This document shows positions 16,995 to 24,519 of a DNA stretch of 64,000 nt, one piece after another. The first letter of the stretch is position 1, and every line of letters starts with the position of its first letter. The notes below the pieces were generated by a model. The model was given only the letters and a program-made list of their open reading frames with translations, searched no databases and had not been told where the DNA came from. The position numbers and the translations under genes are program-made. The stretch comes from Pseudoruminococcus massiliensis (GTDB taxonomy: Bacteria; Bacillota; Clostridia; Oscillospirales; Acutalibacteraceae). The stretch spans positions 1 to 64,000 of the forward strand of contig NZ_OLMR01000008.1 of assembly GCF_900291955.1 (NCBI RefSeq). The letters are read 5' to 3'.

Positions 16995-17161
16995 TTACAG
17001 CACCATTTCAATTTCCGTGCCGCCGATAAAGACCACCTTGATTTTCTCTTTTGATTCCACCACTACGCATTCTATGATCTGACTGACGAGCGTATCGTCA
17101 TATTCCATCGGGTGATTTTGCAGTCCGTCAAGTATGGTGAAAATCTCATCGAGTCGGGATT
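16995..17161 (-). pseudogene. C-terminal fragment of a large serine recombinase
   Basis: The minus-strand frame from the IS edge to TAA at 16995-16997 reads LDGLQNHPMEYDDTLV, then IIECVVVESKEKIKVVFIGG. This is the typical C-terminus of resolvase/invertase-type large serine recombinases in integrative conjugative elements of Firmicutes. The rest of the gene is missing: the IS at 17162 abuts it, and the sequence beyond the second IS copy is a different gene. It shows that a conjugative element once occupied this site. Confidence 0.75.
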
Positions 17162-17237
17162 GTTGTGATATAATAAATTTGTAACACCTTGTTCGAGTAA
17201 TATATTATAATATTACTCAAACAAGGAGGACGTTACT

Positions 17238-17521
17238 ATGTCAGTACATTACACCGAAGACTTCAAAAAAGAAGTAGTTAAAGCCTATATGGCAGGCGAC
17301 AAATAAATACCGCAAATTGCTGTTGAATTTAATGTTGCCAAAAGCTCCGTTAGCAAATGGGTTAACGAATACAAGGAAGAATGCCTCTATACCACCAGCA
17401 CAACCGCAGAATCTAATGAAGCAAAGGAAATCAGAAGATTAAATCAGCTTCTTAATGAAAAAGATAAAGAGATTGCTTTCTTAAAAAAGCGGCGGCATTC
17501 TTCGCGAAGGAAATCGATTAG
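17238..17521 (+). pseudogene. IS3 OrfA with in-frame stop
   Basis: OrfA supplies the helix-turn-helix that binds IS ends. The frame starts MSVHYTEDFKKEVVKAY with AAGGAGGACG upstream, meets TAA at 17304-17306 after GDK, then continues IPQIAVEFNVAKSSVSKW and a leucine-zipper-like segment (EIRRLNQLLNEKDKEIAFLKK). A canonical slippery heptamer A-AAA-AAG lies at the end; a -1 shift there gives the usual IS3 ending AAAFFAKEID and a stop (17519-17521) overlapping the orfB GTG. The second copy carries the identical TAA, so the stop predates duplication. Confidence 0.8.
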
Positions 17522-18369
17522 TGGTATATCGATTCATCGATGACAATAAAAATATATTTGGTTTAAGATGGCTATGCCAGAAGTTTGGCATTAGTCCTAA
17601 TTGTTATTACAACTACAAAAAGGATGCAAAGCGAAAATATCGTGAACGCTTAGCACATATCTTTGAGCTTATAAAGTATGTTTATTACAACAACAATCGT
17701 GTTATAGGCTATAGGGCTATACGCATTTTTATCAAACGATATGGCTATGAGTTAAGCAATACCACAATGCATAAATATATGAACAAGGAATTGAATCTTT
17801 GTGCAGTAATTATGCATTCTAAGCTAGGTTACAAGACTGGCAAAAAGAATAAAATCTTTGACAATCTCTTAAATCAGAATTTTACTGTCGACTGCAAGAA
17901 CAAAGTATGGTGCACAGACTTCACATATATGCGCCAGCCAAATGGAAAATTCAGATACAACTGTTCAATTATTAATTTGTATGACAGGTCCGCTGTCGCT
18001 TCGTTAAACAGTGATTATATCAACACTGATTTGGCAATAAGCACTCTGAAAACAGCCCTTGAAAAGGAAAACTACCCTAAAGTGATTTTGCATTCAGACC
18101 AGGGGGTACAGTTTACTTCATGGGAATTTATAAATTTTTGCAAAGAGAATAATATAACACAAAGTATGAGTAAGGCTGGCTGTCCTTATGATAATGCTCC
18201 CATGGAAAGATTTTATAACACTTTCAAAAGCAACTTTTATGACATAACTTCATTTTCAAATGTAGAGATGATGGATGAACTAACTATGAAATACATAAAT
18301 TGGTATAACTATGTTCGCCCTCATTCATACAATAATTATTTAACAACAATGGAAGCTCGTTACAGGTAG
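17521..18369 (+). CDS. IS3-family transposase OrfB (DDE)
   Basis: Catalyses transposition through the rve integrase domain. The 282 residues contain an N-terminal HTH_21 region (RYRERLAHIFELI, GYRAIRIFIKRYGYELS) and the DDE triad: Asp in VWCTDFTYM, Asp in LHSDQGVQFTS and Glu in NAPMERFYNTFK, then a tail with YNYVRPHSYNN. The start is a GTG overlapping the stop of the shifted OrfA frame, suggesting coupling. It appears intact, but its OrfA partner has an internal stop. Confidence 0.92.
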   Translation: MVYRFIDDNKNIFGLRWLCQKFGISPNCYYNYKKDAKRKYRERLAHIFELIKYVYYNNNRVIGYRAIRIFIKRYGYELSNTTMHKYMNKELNLCAVIMHSKLGYKTGKKNKIFDNLLNQNFTVDCKNKVWCTDFTYMRQPNGKFRYNCSIINLYDRSAVASLNSDYINTDLAISTLKTALEKENYPKVILHSDQGVQFTSWEFINFCKENNITQSMSKAGCPYDNAPMERFYNTFKSNFYDITSFSNVEMMDELTMKYINWYNYVRPHSYNNYLTTMEARYR

Positions 18370-18425
18370 ATATTTATCGAACAAAGTGTTACAAAAAAGC
18401 TTGACCACAACAAAGGCATAAAGAA

Positions 18426-18470
18426 AGAGCGCCCAGCAAGTTTTTTACTTGCTGAGCGCTCTTGAAACTG
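18426..18470 (-). terminator. terminator at the end of the cargo minus-strand genes
   Basis: AAGAGCGC(C)CAGCAAGT and ACTTGCTG(A)GCGCTCTT form a ~16-bp stem. On the minus strand it is followed by TCTTTATG. It lies 88 nt after the 156-residue membrane-protein gene and 13 nt from the IS right end. Confidence 0.7.
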
Positions 18471-18551
18471 TGCCGGAGATTGCCGTCCGGTCGGCTATTC
18501 TCTTTTCAGGCGGCATATCGCCGTCACCGTCCTTTCATGACCGCATGGGTC

Positions 18552-19022
18552 TTATTTTTCTGTTCTGTTCAGCGTGAATTTCTCACCCTGTGTCACCGTA
18601 CCCTTGCCTGCGGTCAGCTCAAGCCCCGTATCGGTATATGCTATCTCGTACTCGCAGTCGGCCAGTGCCTCGGCTTCGAAGTCGATAGAGAGTGTCTTGC
18701 CGGACAGCGTAAAACGGAATCTATACGGTGCGCCAGAGAGCCGCAGCTCTCCGCTGCCGTCCTCACGGAAGGTATAGACGCAGCTCTTGTCGGACATTGC
18801 AAAGCTGCCGTAGATGCTCTCGTTATGAGGGCTACCCTCGGTGCGGCCGCAGCCTCGGCACAGCAGCACGATGCCCGCTATGAGCAGCACCGCCGCAAGG
18901 CCGCAGGCGGTAAGAAAGAGCGTCCTTCTCCGCTTTTGCCTTTTGATCGCCGCGCGGTGTAGCTCACGCCTGCGGAGTATTTCCGCCTCGGTCATTGGTC
19001 TCGGTATTCTGTTATCCTGCAT
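18552..19022 (-). CDS. membrane-anchored lipocalin-like small protein (156 aa)
   Basis: A basic N-terminus (ILRRRELHRAAIKRQKRRR) precedes one transmembrane helix (LFLTACGLAAVLLIAGIVLLC). The ~95-residue outer domain has beta-strand repeats (SIYGSFAMSDKSCVYTFREDGSGELRL, then LSIDFEAEALADCEYEIAYTDTGLELT). This layout matches the DUF5640-like or lipocalin-like extracytoplasmic domains of gut Firmicutes. AAGGTGAAGCA precedes the ATG. The GC content is far above the chromosomal neighbours. It follows the broken gene at 19037-19440 and may belong to the surface-protein module. Confidence 0.65.
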   Translation of the reverse strand: MQDNRIPRPMTEAEILRRRELHRAAIKRQKRRRTLFLTACGLAAVLLIAGIVLLCRGCGRTEGSPHNESIYGSFAMSDKSCVYTFREDGSGELRLSGAPYRFRFTLSGKTLSIDFEAEALADCEYEIAYTDTGLELTAGKGTVTQGEKFTLNRTEK

Positions 19023-19036
19023 TGCTTCACCTTACT

Positions 19037-19440
19037 TTACTTCGATATTCTGACCTCATCCAGGAAGTCAAAAAGCATCGACAGACCGGTGCCGACGGGC
19101 GTTTCGTCCTCTCACAGACACATCTCGCCGGTCAGCGTGACGCCGGGCTTGGTCATACGGAAAAGGAAAATCTGTCCGTTGCGGCGCGCTTCAAATGGAG
19201 CAGGGACACCTTTCCGTCCCCGTTCGGCTGGGGATACACGGTCAGAATGTGGGTGTCGCTTGCCGCCTTACGGTCAAACTCCTGCATATCCGACTCGAAG
19301 TAATATCGTGAACGCCCGTCCTCACGGAAAATGAACAGCAGCGCCATACCGTCGGTGGTGCGGCGGTCACAGCTGTAGGTATACCCTTCTTGTAGGAGCA
19401 GCAGCAGGCCGCTGAAGGGAATTCTCTCTGAAACAGTCAT
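19037..19440 (-). pseudogene. frameshifted small cytoplasmic protein
   Basis: The frame starts at ATG 19440 with AAAGGAG upstream and reads normally to LHLKRAATDRF near 19170, where it stops (V, TGA). One nucleotide out of frame the sequence continues GQIFLFRMTKPGVTLTGEM, meets one TGA, then EDETPVGTGLSMLFDFLD and a proper stop at 19037. A frameshift plus a nonsense change therefore broke a ~130-residue gene. Its tail ends 14 nt before the 156-residue gene start. The family is unknown. Confidence 0.6.
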
Positions 19441-19483
19441 GGCAGCTTATCTCCTTTATCTTATCGTAGTGTCCTGTAGTCCT

Positions 19484-19520
19484 TCCGAAAAGCGGCAACG
19501 CCGTGGTTGCCGCCTTTCGG
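19484..19520. repeat. inverted repeat between cargo genes
   Basis: CCGAAA(AG)GCGGCAAC and GTTGCCGC(C)TTTCGG form a strong GC-rich stem of about 14 bp around a 6-nt loop. There is no T-run on either side. It lies upstream of the broken gene at 19440 and after the terminator of the large surface protein, so it may shape the 5' end of the small-gene transcript. Confidence 0.5.
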
Positions 19521-19549
19521 AAAGGGGCTTGCTGCCAAGCCCTCTTTCA

Positions 19550-19594
19550 GGAAAATAGGCGGTGGCGGAAAGATCCGTCACCGCCTATTGTGTT
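19550..19594 (-). terminator. terminator of the surface-protein gene
   Basis: AATAGGCGGTG(A)CGG and CCGCCACCGCCTATT form a ~14-bp stem with a short loop, followed on the minus strand by TTTTCC. It begins 30 nt after the stop of the 1422-residue gene. Confidence 0.8.
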
Positions 19595-19623
19595 TAGGTT
19601 ATTTCGATTTCGGAAGCGTCGGC

Positions 19624-22600
19624 TTATTCGGCCTCGGATTCCTTTCTCTTTTTGCTGCTTACGCCCAGCAAGGTCAGAACGCCGCCGCCGACGAACAGAG
19701 CAGCCAGCCAACCGATGAGGTTGCTGCTGTCACCGGTCTGAGTAGACTTGGTGGAGTCGTCCTTTCCTGGCTTATCGGTATTATTATCACCGCTGCTTGT
19801 ATTGCCGGTGTTGCCGCCGTCGGGGAGCTTGTCGATGACCGTATTCTCGCTGCGCTTAGCGCCGCAAACGGTGCATTCCTCGTGCTTGATGCCGGTGGCC
19901 TCCTTGGTAGCGGCCTTGTCGATCACCCACTGGAAGCTGTGTGCTGCCGTGTCGGCCTTATCGCCGCACTCGCACTCATGCCAGTGATTGGTGCCGTCAT
20001 ACTTCCAATCGGTGCCGTAGCTGTGGGTATGAGCACTGCCTGTTGCGGGGATCGGTGCGGTTTCAAGAACCTTCTTGCAGACGGTGCATTCCTTATGCTT
20101 AGCGCCGTCGGCGGTTTCGGTAGCTGCCGTGTCAATGATCCACTCGCTGGCGATGTGAGCCGCAATATTGGCCTTATCGCCGCACTCGCACTCATTCCAG
20201 TGATTGGTGTCGTCATACTTCCACTCGGTGCCGTAGCTGTGGGTATGAGCGCTGCCTGTTGCGGGGATCGGTGCGGTTTCAAGAACCTTCTTGCAGACGG
20301 TGCATTCCTTATGCTTAGCGCCGTCGGCGGTTTCGGTAGCTGCCGTGTCAACGATCCACTCGCTGGCGCTGTGAGCCGCAATATTGGCCTTATCGCCGCA
20401 CTCGCACTCATGCCAGTGGTTGGTGCCGTCATACTTCCACTCGGTGCCGTAGCTGTGGATATGGCTAGGAGGCGCATCCTTATAGGTGGCCTCGAGCTTC
20501 ACATCATTGCCGGGCATGGTGAAGGTGGTAGTCGCCTTGGTGGCGTCTGCCAGAGTGACATTGCCCTCCAGCACGACCCACTTGTCAAAGACCTTGCCTG
20601 CCTCCGGTGCGTCCGCCGTAACGGTCACAACGGTGTTCTGCGCGATCTTGTCCGTGATTGGTGTTCCTGCGGCAACGGAGGCCGTGCCCTTGATGACCGT
20701 GACCGTGTACTCGGTCGCGGCTGGGCTTCTGACGAACCTTGTCTCGCCGCAGTCGGCGCGCTGGCAGGTGTAGAGAATCCCTTCGCTCTTGCCCTGTTTT
20801 GCGGGTTTGCCGCCGTCCCAGTCGTGGCCGAGCTTATTAATGACATGACCGTAGCGGAAAATCTGTCCGCAGCCGGCTGTGCACTGCTGGTCGCCGCTAT
20901 AACCTGTGGTGGTGCATCCGGGCTTAACCACATTGATCAGCTTGGAGTTGCCGGCAATTTCGTGGAGGGACGGGGTAGAAACGCCCTTCTGCGCGATCCT
21001 GTCGCACGCTGTGCAGTACTGGTTGCCGGAATAGCCCTTCTCGGTACAGGTCGCCGCTCTTACATCCCGCAGTTCAAATGGACCGCTATGCCTGAAGTCG
21101 CCGGTCTCGCCCTTTACGGTGCCGCCGCAAGCCGTGCAGCGGTAGTCGCCCTCATAGGCGCGGTGTCGGCAGTCGCCCGAATTGACGTTATAGCGTTTGC
21201 CGCCATGGCTCGCGTCTGTGGTGGCCGAGTTGGACGTGCCGTAGTAGTACAGCGGCTGCAGTGGACCGGTATGACCGGCGTTTGCAGGGGGATAGATATC
21301 CGAACCGGCACTGATGACATAGCCGCAGTCTGCGCAGGCGGTGTCGCCGGTGTAGCCCTTGCGGTCGCAGACCTGTGCCTTCGCATTGAGCACCGTGGTG
21401 CCGCCGCTGTGGTCACAGCCTGCATAGACCGGCTCGAAGAAGAATTGGCCGCCGCCGGGTGCACCCATGGCGCTGAACGCCGGAATCGTGCAGCCCCACT
21501 CGAGCGCGGAGCCGTTGGTCACCAGCTTGAACAGGGTCTTCGCCTCGCTGGTATTCCAATTTTTATGAACCGATGCCATGCTGTCAGACACGTTGTATTC
21601 GCGGAGATACTCCACCTTCCAGCCGATGGCCTTCTGACCGGTTCTCTCCTCGGGATAAAGCTTGATCTTGTCGCCGGGCTTGACAATCATACGGGTTGCC
21701 CGGCCGTTTTTCACCGTCACAATGGCGGTATCCTTTGTCCAATCGCCGTCAATTTCCGTCTTTTTGTATTCGCAGACGCTGCATTCAGCTTCCATGCCGC
21801 CTTCGCCGCCTGTGGTATCGGGGTTTTCGACCACATTCCAGCGGCCCCAGCTATGGGGAACCATGATGAACTCCTCGCAGCCAGGTATTTTGCACTTTTC
21901 GGGGTGTGCATAGTCGGACTCAAGGATGAGCTGCTCCACCGTCTTGGTCGAGCCGCCGATGTTGAAGGTATACTCATAGATACTGCCGAAGCCGGTGCAA
22001 TCCCAGTTCCAGCCGTAATCATGGACATGGCTCTTCACATAAAGGGGATAGTCGCAGACGGTGCAGTAGAGCACATCGACCTTGCCGCCGCCTACCGCAT
22101 CAAGGCTTCTGTCAAACGCAAATTTATGCGGGAAGATGCGCTCCTTGGTGCCGGTGGTCATATAATGCGCTTCGTATTCGCCTGCTTCGAACAGGCACGC
22201 AAGCTTGTGGCCCTCGCTTTTGCGAACGCCGCCCACGACACCGTTATGGGTAACCCCATGCTTATCGACCCAAGTGACATTGTATTTCGGCGTTCTCTCA
22301 CTGTCGTCGGTGGGCACAGGCACACCCGCCTGCTTGTGGCTGTAGGCATGGGTGGCAGTCAGCTTTGCCTCCGCCGTTTTCATGGTGTCCGAAGGGTCAC
22401 CCTTTCTGCCGATGACGCAGAAGTAGGAGTAGTCCTCCTGGCAGGCCTGGGTGGAAACCGGCATCTTCAGTGTGGAGGTCGTCACACCCGTGTAAAACCT
22501 ATCCTCCGGCAGCTTGTAGGGCGCCGCCGTGGGAATCTCATTATTCTTCCGATACCACTGATAGGTCAGCTCGTCGCCCTTCAGGCTTCTTGCCGAGACA

Positions 22601-23892
22601 GAGAAGGTGATAGGGTGATTTTCATAGTACAGCAGGCCGTTTTCCGGCTCTTCGTTATAATCATCGTAGATGGAGGTCTTGCTCTTGATGTCCCTCGGCT
22701 GGCGGGTGATAACGATGGAGCTGCCGCTGATGTAGCCGCAGATCTTGCACACGCCCTTGGCGTCATATTCATGGTTGGCAGGATTCAGCTTTTTGCCGTC
22801 GCAATAGCGGCAGGGGTGCCAGTGCTGCGTTCCGTCAGCCTCCCAGGTGGCGGAGGCTATGTGGGTATGCCCGGCGCCGGAATGCTCCGTCTTCAGATGA
22901 TTCTCAAAATCAGAGTCGCTGAAGCACCAGTCGTCATGATCGCAGCCCATAGCTCTCACGGCATCGAGGCAGCAGTCCTTGCAGCGCTGATCGCAGCCGT
23001 CCTCGCAGGGATCGCTGTCGTGGAAGCACAGACCGCAGTCCTCGCAGAAGTGATCCGCATAGTCCGTATCCATTACGCACATCCCCTCGGAGCAGTCGGA
23101 GTTGCCTTCGCAGCACTCTTTGCACAGCTCGCAGGTTTCGCAGAACTCGTCCTCGTCCTCCTTATCCGCGACCCAGCCGCCGCAGCCCTGGCAGATGTGC
23201 TCGTCCCACTCGGCGCTTTCCACGCAGGTCTCGCCGTCCGGGCAGCCGCCGCCCTCGGAGTTATCACGGCAGCAGTCGATGCACAGACCGCAGTCCTCGC
23301 AGCTCTCCTTGGCCAGCAGGCATTCCTCGCACTGCTCGCAGGACGTGTGGCAATCGACGCAGTGTATGACGCCGGTATCATCGTCGTCAACGCACTCGTC
23401 CACCGCACCGAAGCAGGCGTTACACAGCGAGCAGTGCATCGGGTCGCTGTCATCGTTTGCGCAGTCATCGCAGAAGCCGCAGGAGTCGCAGATGGTTATG
23501 GAGCAGCAGGGGCCCTTATAGCATTCGCCGCACAGCTGGTCATCCTCGCCGATGTAGCACTTGCCGCAGGTGGAGCAGTGCGTTTCCTCCATGCACTCCG
23601 CACACTTGTAGCACTCATCGCACCAATAGGCTGTATTGAACAGACACTCACCACAATCGTTGCAGTGGAATTCAGCGAAGCAGTCGGAGTTGCAGTCAAC
23701 AGTGCAGAACCCGCAACCGTCGCACATATTCTCAGCCCAGTGGTAGTGGTCGCAGTATTCACAATCTTTGCCGTTGTCGTAGTCTTCCCAAAAGGCATGG
23801 GCGGGAACCGCCAGACTCGGCATCAGTGAGACCAACATCACAAGTGTCAACAGGACGCTGACGATGCGCCTTCGTGTATTTGTTTTTGTCAT
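19624..23892 (-). CDS. giant Cys-rich cell-wall-anchored surface protein (1422 aa)
   Basis: Signal peptide of about 33 residues (RRIVSVLLTLVMLVSLMPSLAV, cut after AHA). Residues ~44-330 carry about 60 Cys by hand count, in repeating CxxCxxC blocks (CEDCGLC, CDSCGFC) in a very acidic background. An Ig-like region follows (~400-510), then several zinc-ribbon-like units (TACADCGY, TACGG, TACDR), an InlB/Listeria-type beta repeat (~1030-1110), three 72-residue tandem repeats (HTHSYGTEWKYDGTNHW, CECGDKA, ECTVCKK), a linker and a sorting signal: QTGD, hydrophobic helix, KKRK. AAGGAGGAG precedes the start. It is 60 nt behind the pseudo-receiver gene, in the same predicted transcript. The function is unknown; metal or thiol binding, or a disulfide-rich adhesin, is inference. 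Confidence 0.85.
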   Translation of the reverse strand: MTKTNTRRRIVSVLLTLVMLVSLMPSLAVPAHAFWEDYDNGKDCEYCDHYHWAENMCDGCGFCTVDCNSDCFAEFHCNDCGECLFNTAYWCDECYKCAECMEETHCSTCGKCYIGEDDQLCGECYKGPCCSITICDSCGFCDDCANDDSDPMHCSLCNACFGAVDECVDDDDTGVIHCVDCHTSCEQCEECLLAKESCEDCGLCIDCCRDNSEGGGCPDGETCVESAEWDEHICQGCGGWVADKEDEDEFCETCELCKECCEGNSDCSEGMCVMDTDYADHFCEDCGLCFHDSDPCEDGCDQRCKDCCLDAVRAMGCDHDDWCFSDSDFENHLKTEHSGAGHTHIASATWEADGTQHWHPCRYCDGKKLNPANHEYDAKGVCKICGYISGSSIVITRQPRDIKSKTSIYDDYNEEPENGLLYYENHPITFSVSARSLKGDELTYQWYRKNNEIPTAAPYKLPEDRFYTGVTTSTLKMPVSTQACQEDYSYFCVIGRKGDPSDTMKTAEAKLTATHAYSHKQAGVPVPTDDSERTPKYNVTWVDKHGVTHNGVVGGVRKSEGHKLACLFEAGEYEAHYMTTGTKERIFPHKFAFDRSLDAVGGGKVDVLYCTVCDYPLYVKSHVHDYGWNWDCTGFGSIYEYTFNIGGSTKTVEQLILESDYAHPEKCKIPGCEEFIMVPHSWGRWNVVENPDTTGGEGGMEAECSVCEYKKTEIDGDWTKDTAIVTVKNGRATRMIVKPGDKIKLYPEERTGQKAIGWKVEYLREYNVSDSMASVHKNWNTSEAKTLFKLVTNGSALEWGCTIPAFSAMGAPGGGQFFFEPVYAGCDHSGGTTVLNAKAQVCDRKGYTGDTACADCGYVISAGSDIYPPANAGHTGPLQPLYYYGTSNSATTDASHGGKRYNVNSGDCRHRAYEGDYRCTACGGTVKGETGDFRHSGPFELRDVRAATCTEKGYSGNQYCTACDRIAQKGVSTPSLHEIAGNSKLINVVKPGCTTTGYSGDQQCTAGCGQIFRYGHVINKLGHDWDGGKPAKQGKSEGILYTCQRADCGETRFVRSPAATEYTVTVIKGTASVAAGTPITDKIAQNTVVTVTADAPEAGKVFDKWVVLEGNVTLADATKATTTFTMPGNDVKLEATYKDAPPSHIHSYGTEWKYDGTNHWHECECGDKANIAAHSASEWIVDTAATETADGAKHKECTVCKKVLETAPIPATGSAHTHSYGTEWKYDDTNHWNECECGDKANIAAHIASEWIIDTAATETADGAKHKECTVCKKVLETAPIPATGSAHTHSYGTDWKYDGTNHWHECECGDKADTAAHSFQWVIDKAATKEATGIKHEECTVCGAKRSENTVIDKLPDGGNTGNTSSGDNNTDKPGKDDSTKSTQTGDSSNLIGWLAALFVGGGVLTLLGVSSKKRKESEAE
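19831..20475 (-). repeat. three tandem 216-bp repeats in the surface-protein gene
   Basis: The motif GGCCTTATCGCCGCACTCGC recurs near 19955, 20171 and 20387, a constant period of 216 bp (72 codons). Copies differ by few substitutions. The encoded unit runs from HTHSYGT(E/D)WKYD through CECGDKA to ECTVCKKVLETAPIPATGS. The third unit has diverged at its end. High identity makes copy-number change by recombination likely. Confidence 0.9.
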
Positions 23893-23952
23893 ACTATCAT
23901 CTCCTCCTTAAAAATTATTTTGAAGATTTTTATGCGTTTTGTGTTGCCTGAT

Positions 23953-24339
23953 TTAAACACTGTCGATGACCGAAGCAAAATAGTTTTCGGATACCGAACC
24001 GAAGAGAAAAGCGTCTATCAGACCCTCGCGCTTTGCCTGCCGTACCTTTTCGGTCAACTCTCCGTCTGTATCGTCATCCACAAAGAGAATGACCCGGCAG
24101 TTTTCCGTGTTCCGTTTTACCTTGTCACGGATTGCCATTCGTTCTTTGAACATCCAGGGCGAATACGCCTTGACCTCCATTAAAAGCACATCTGGTCGAT
24201 GCGTTTTGCACCACTCGGCGGTTGCGTCCGGCGACTCAGAAATCACAACTTGGCAATCGTCCAATTTTTGCATCAGCATTCGCTCCATGGTGTGCGCATG
24301 GATATCGCTCTGAATGTCCAGAACGATTTTTTTCATCAT
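23953..24339 (-). CDS. pseudo-receiver protein (degenerate response-regulator receiver domain)
   Basis: A 128-residue stand-alone protein with the alternating beta/alpha layout of a receiver domain (KKIVLDI, VVISES, DVLLMEV, CRVILFVDDD, DAFLFGS). The phospho-acceptor position carries Glu55 (LLME instead of LLMD), the conserved Thr/Ser after strand 4 and the Lys after strand 5 are missing, and there is no output domain. It is therefore probably locked or phospho-independent. It is the first gene behind the palindrome-bearing promoter and 60 nt ahead of the surface protein. A regulator or adaptor for that module is inferred. Confidence 0.65.
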   Translation of the reverse strand: MMKKIVLDIQSDIHAHTMERMLMQKLDDCQVVISESPDATAEWCKTHRPDVLLMEVKAYSPWMFKERMAIRDKVKRNTENCRVILFVDDDTDGELTEKVRQAKREGLIDAFLFGSVSENYFASVIDSV

Positions 24340-24383
24340 TCATCACCACCTTCTAAAAGCACAATCCTAATCTTACAGTATCT

Positions 24384-24428
24384 ATTGTACGGATTTTTTT
24401 GGCGTTTGTCACTGGCACTTGTGCCAGT
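24384..24428 (-). promoter_or_regulatory. promoter with adjacent 18-bp palindrome (operator)
   Basis: On the minus strand, -35 GTGACA (24412-24407) and -10 TACAAT (24389-24384) are 17 nt apart. The perfect palindrome ACTGGCAC-TT-GTGCCAGT (24411-24428) ends at the -35 box, centred about 45-50 nt upstream of the predicted start. That is the classical position for an activator. The LuxR-type response regulator encoded just upstream is the obvious candidate to bind it. The transcript would cover the pseudo-receiver and the giant surface protein. Confidence 0.65.
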
Positions 24429-24477
24429 AACAGAAGAAAAATCTCGATTTTTCCAAAAAATTTTTGCCTTTTGGGCG

Positions 24478-24512
24478 CGAAAAACCCCTTGACCGTACAG
24501 CCAAGGGGTTCA
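24478..24512 (-). terminator. terminator of the sensor-kinase-regulator operon
   Basis: AACCCCTTG and CAAGGGGTT form a 9-bp stem around a 10-nt loop, followed on the minus strand by TTTTCGCG. It lies a few bases past the response-regulator stop, separating the regulatory operon from its presumed target operon. Confidence 0.85.
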
Positions 24513-24519
24513 GTTTTGC

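Larger units (their letters stand above)
17162..18412 (+). mobile_element. IS3-family insertion sequence, complete copy
   Basis: The 1251-bp element has imperfect ~36-bp terminal inverted repeats: the left end begins TGTTGTGATATAATAAATTT and the right end, read inward, begins TGTTGTGGTCAAGC. Both continue into TTTGTAACAC(C/T)TTGTTCGA. Ends of TG...CA and the orfA/orfB pair are typical of IS3. The flanks (left GGATT, right AAGGC) show no target-site duplication, so this copy is not in the state left by a simple insertion. A nearly identical truncated copy lies at 28255-29287 in the same orientation. Confidence 0.9.

Noticed and set aside
19831-20475. A CRISPR-like repeat array
   Set aside because: The 216-bp units are adjoining coding repeats without spacers.
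19507-23829. A 1440-codon open frame on the plus strand opposite the surface-protein gene
   Set aside because: It mirrors the GC-rich codon pattern of the minus-strand gene, has no signal peptide, domain or ribosome binding site, and the minus strand encodes recognisable repeats and a sorting signal.
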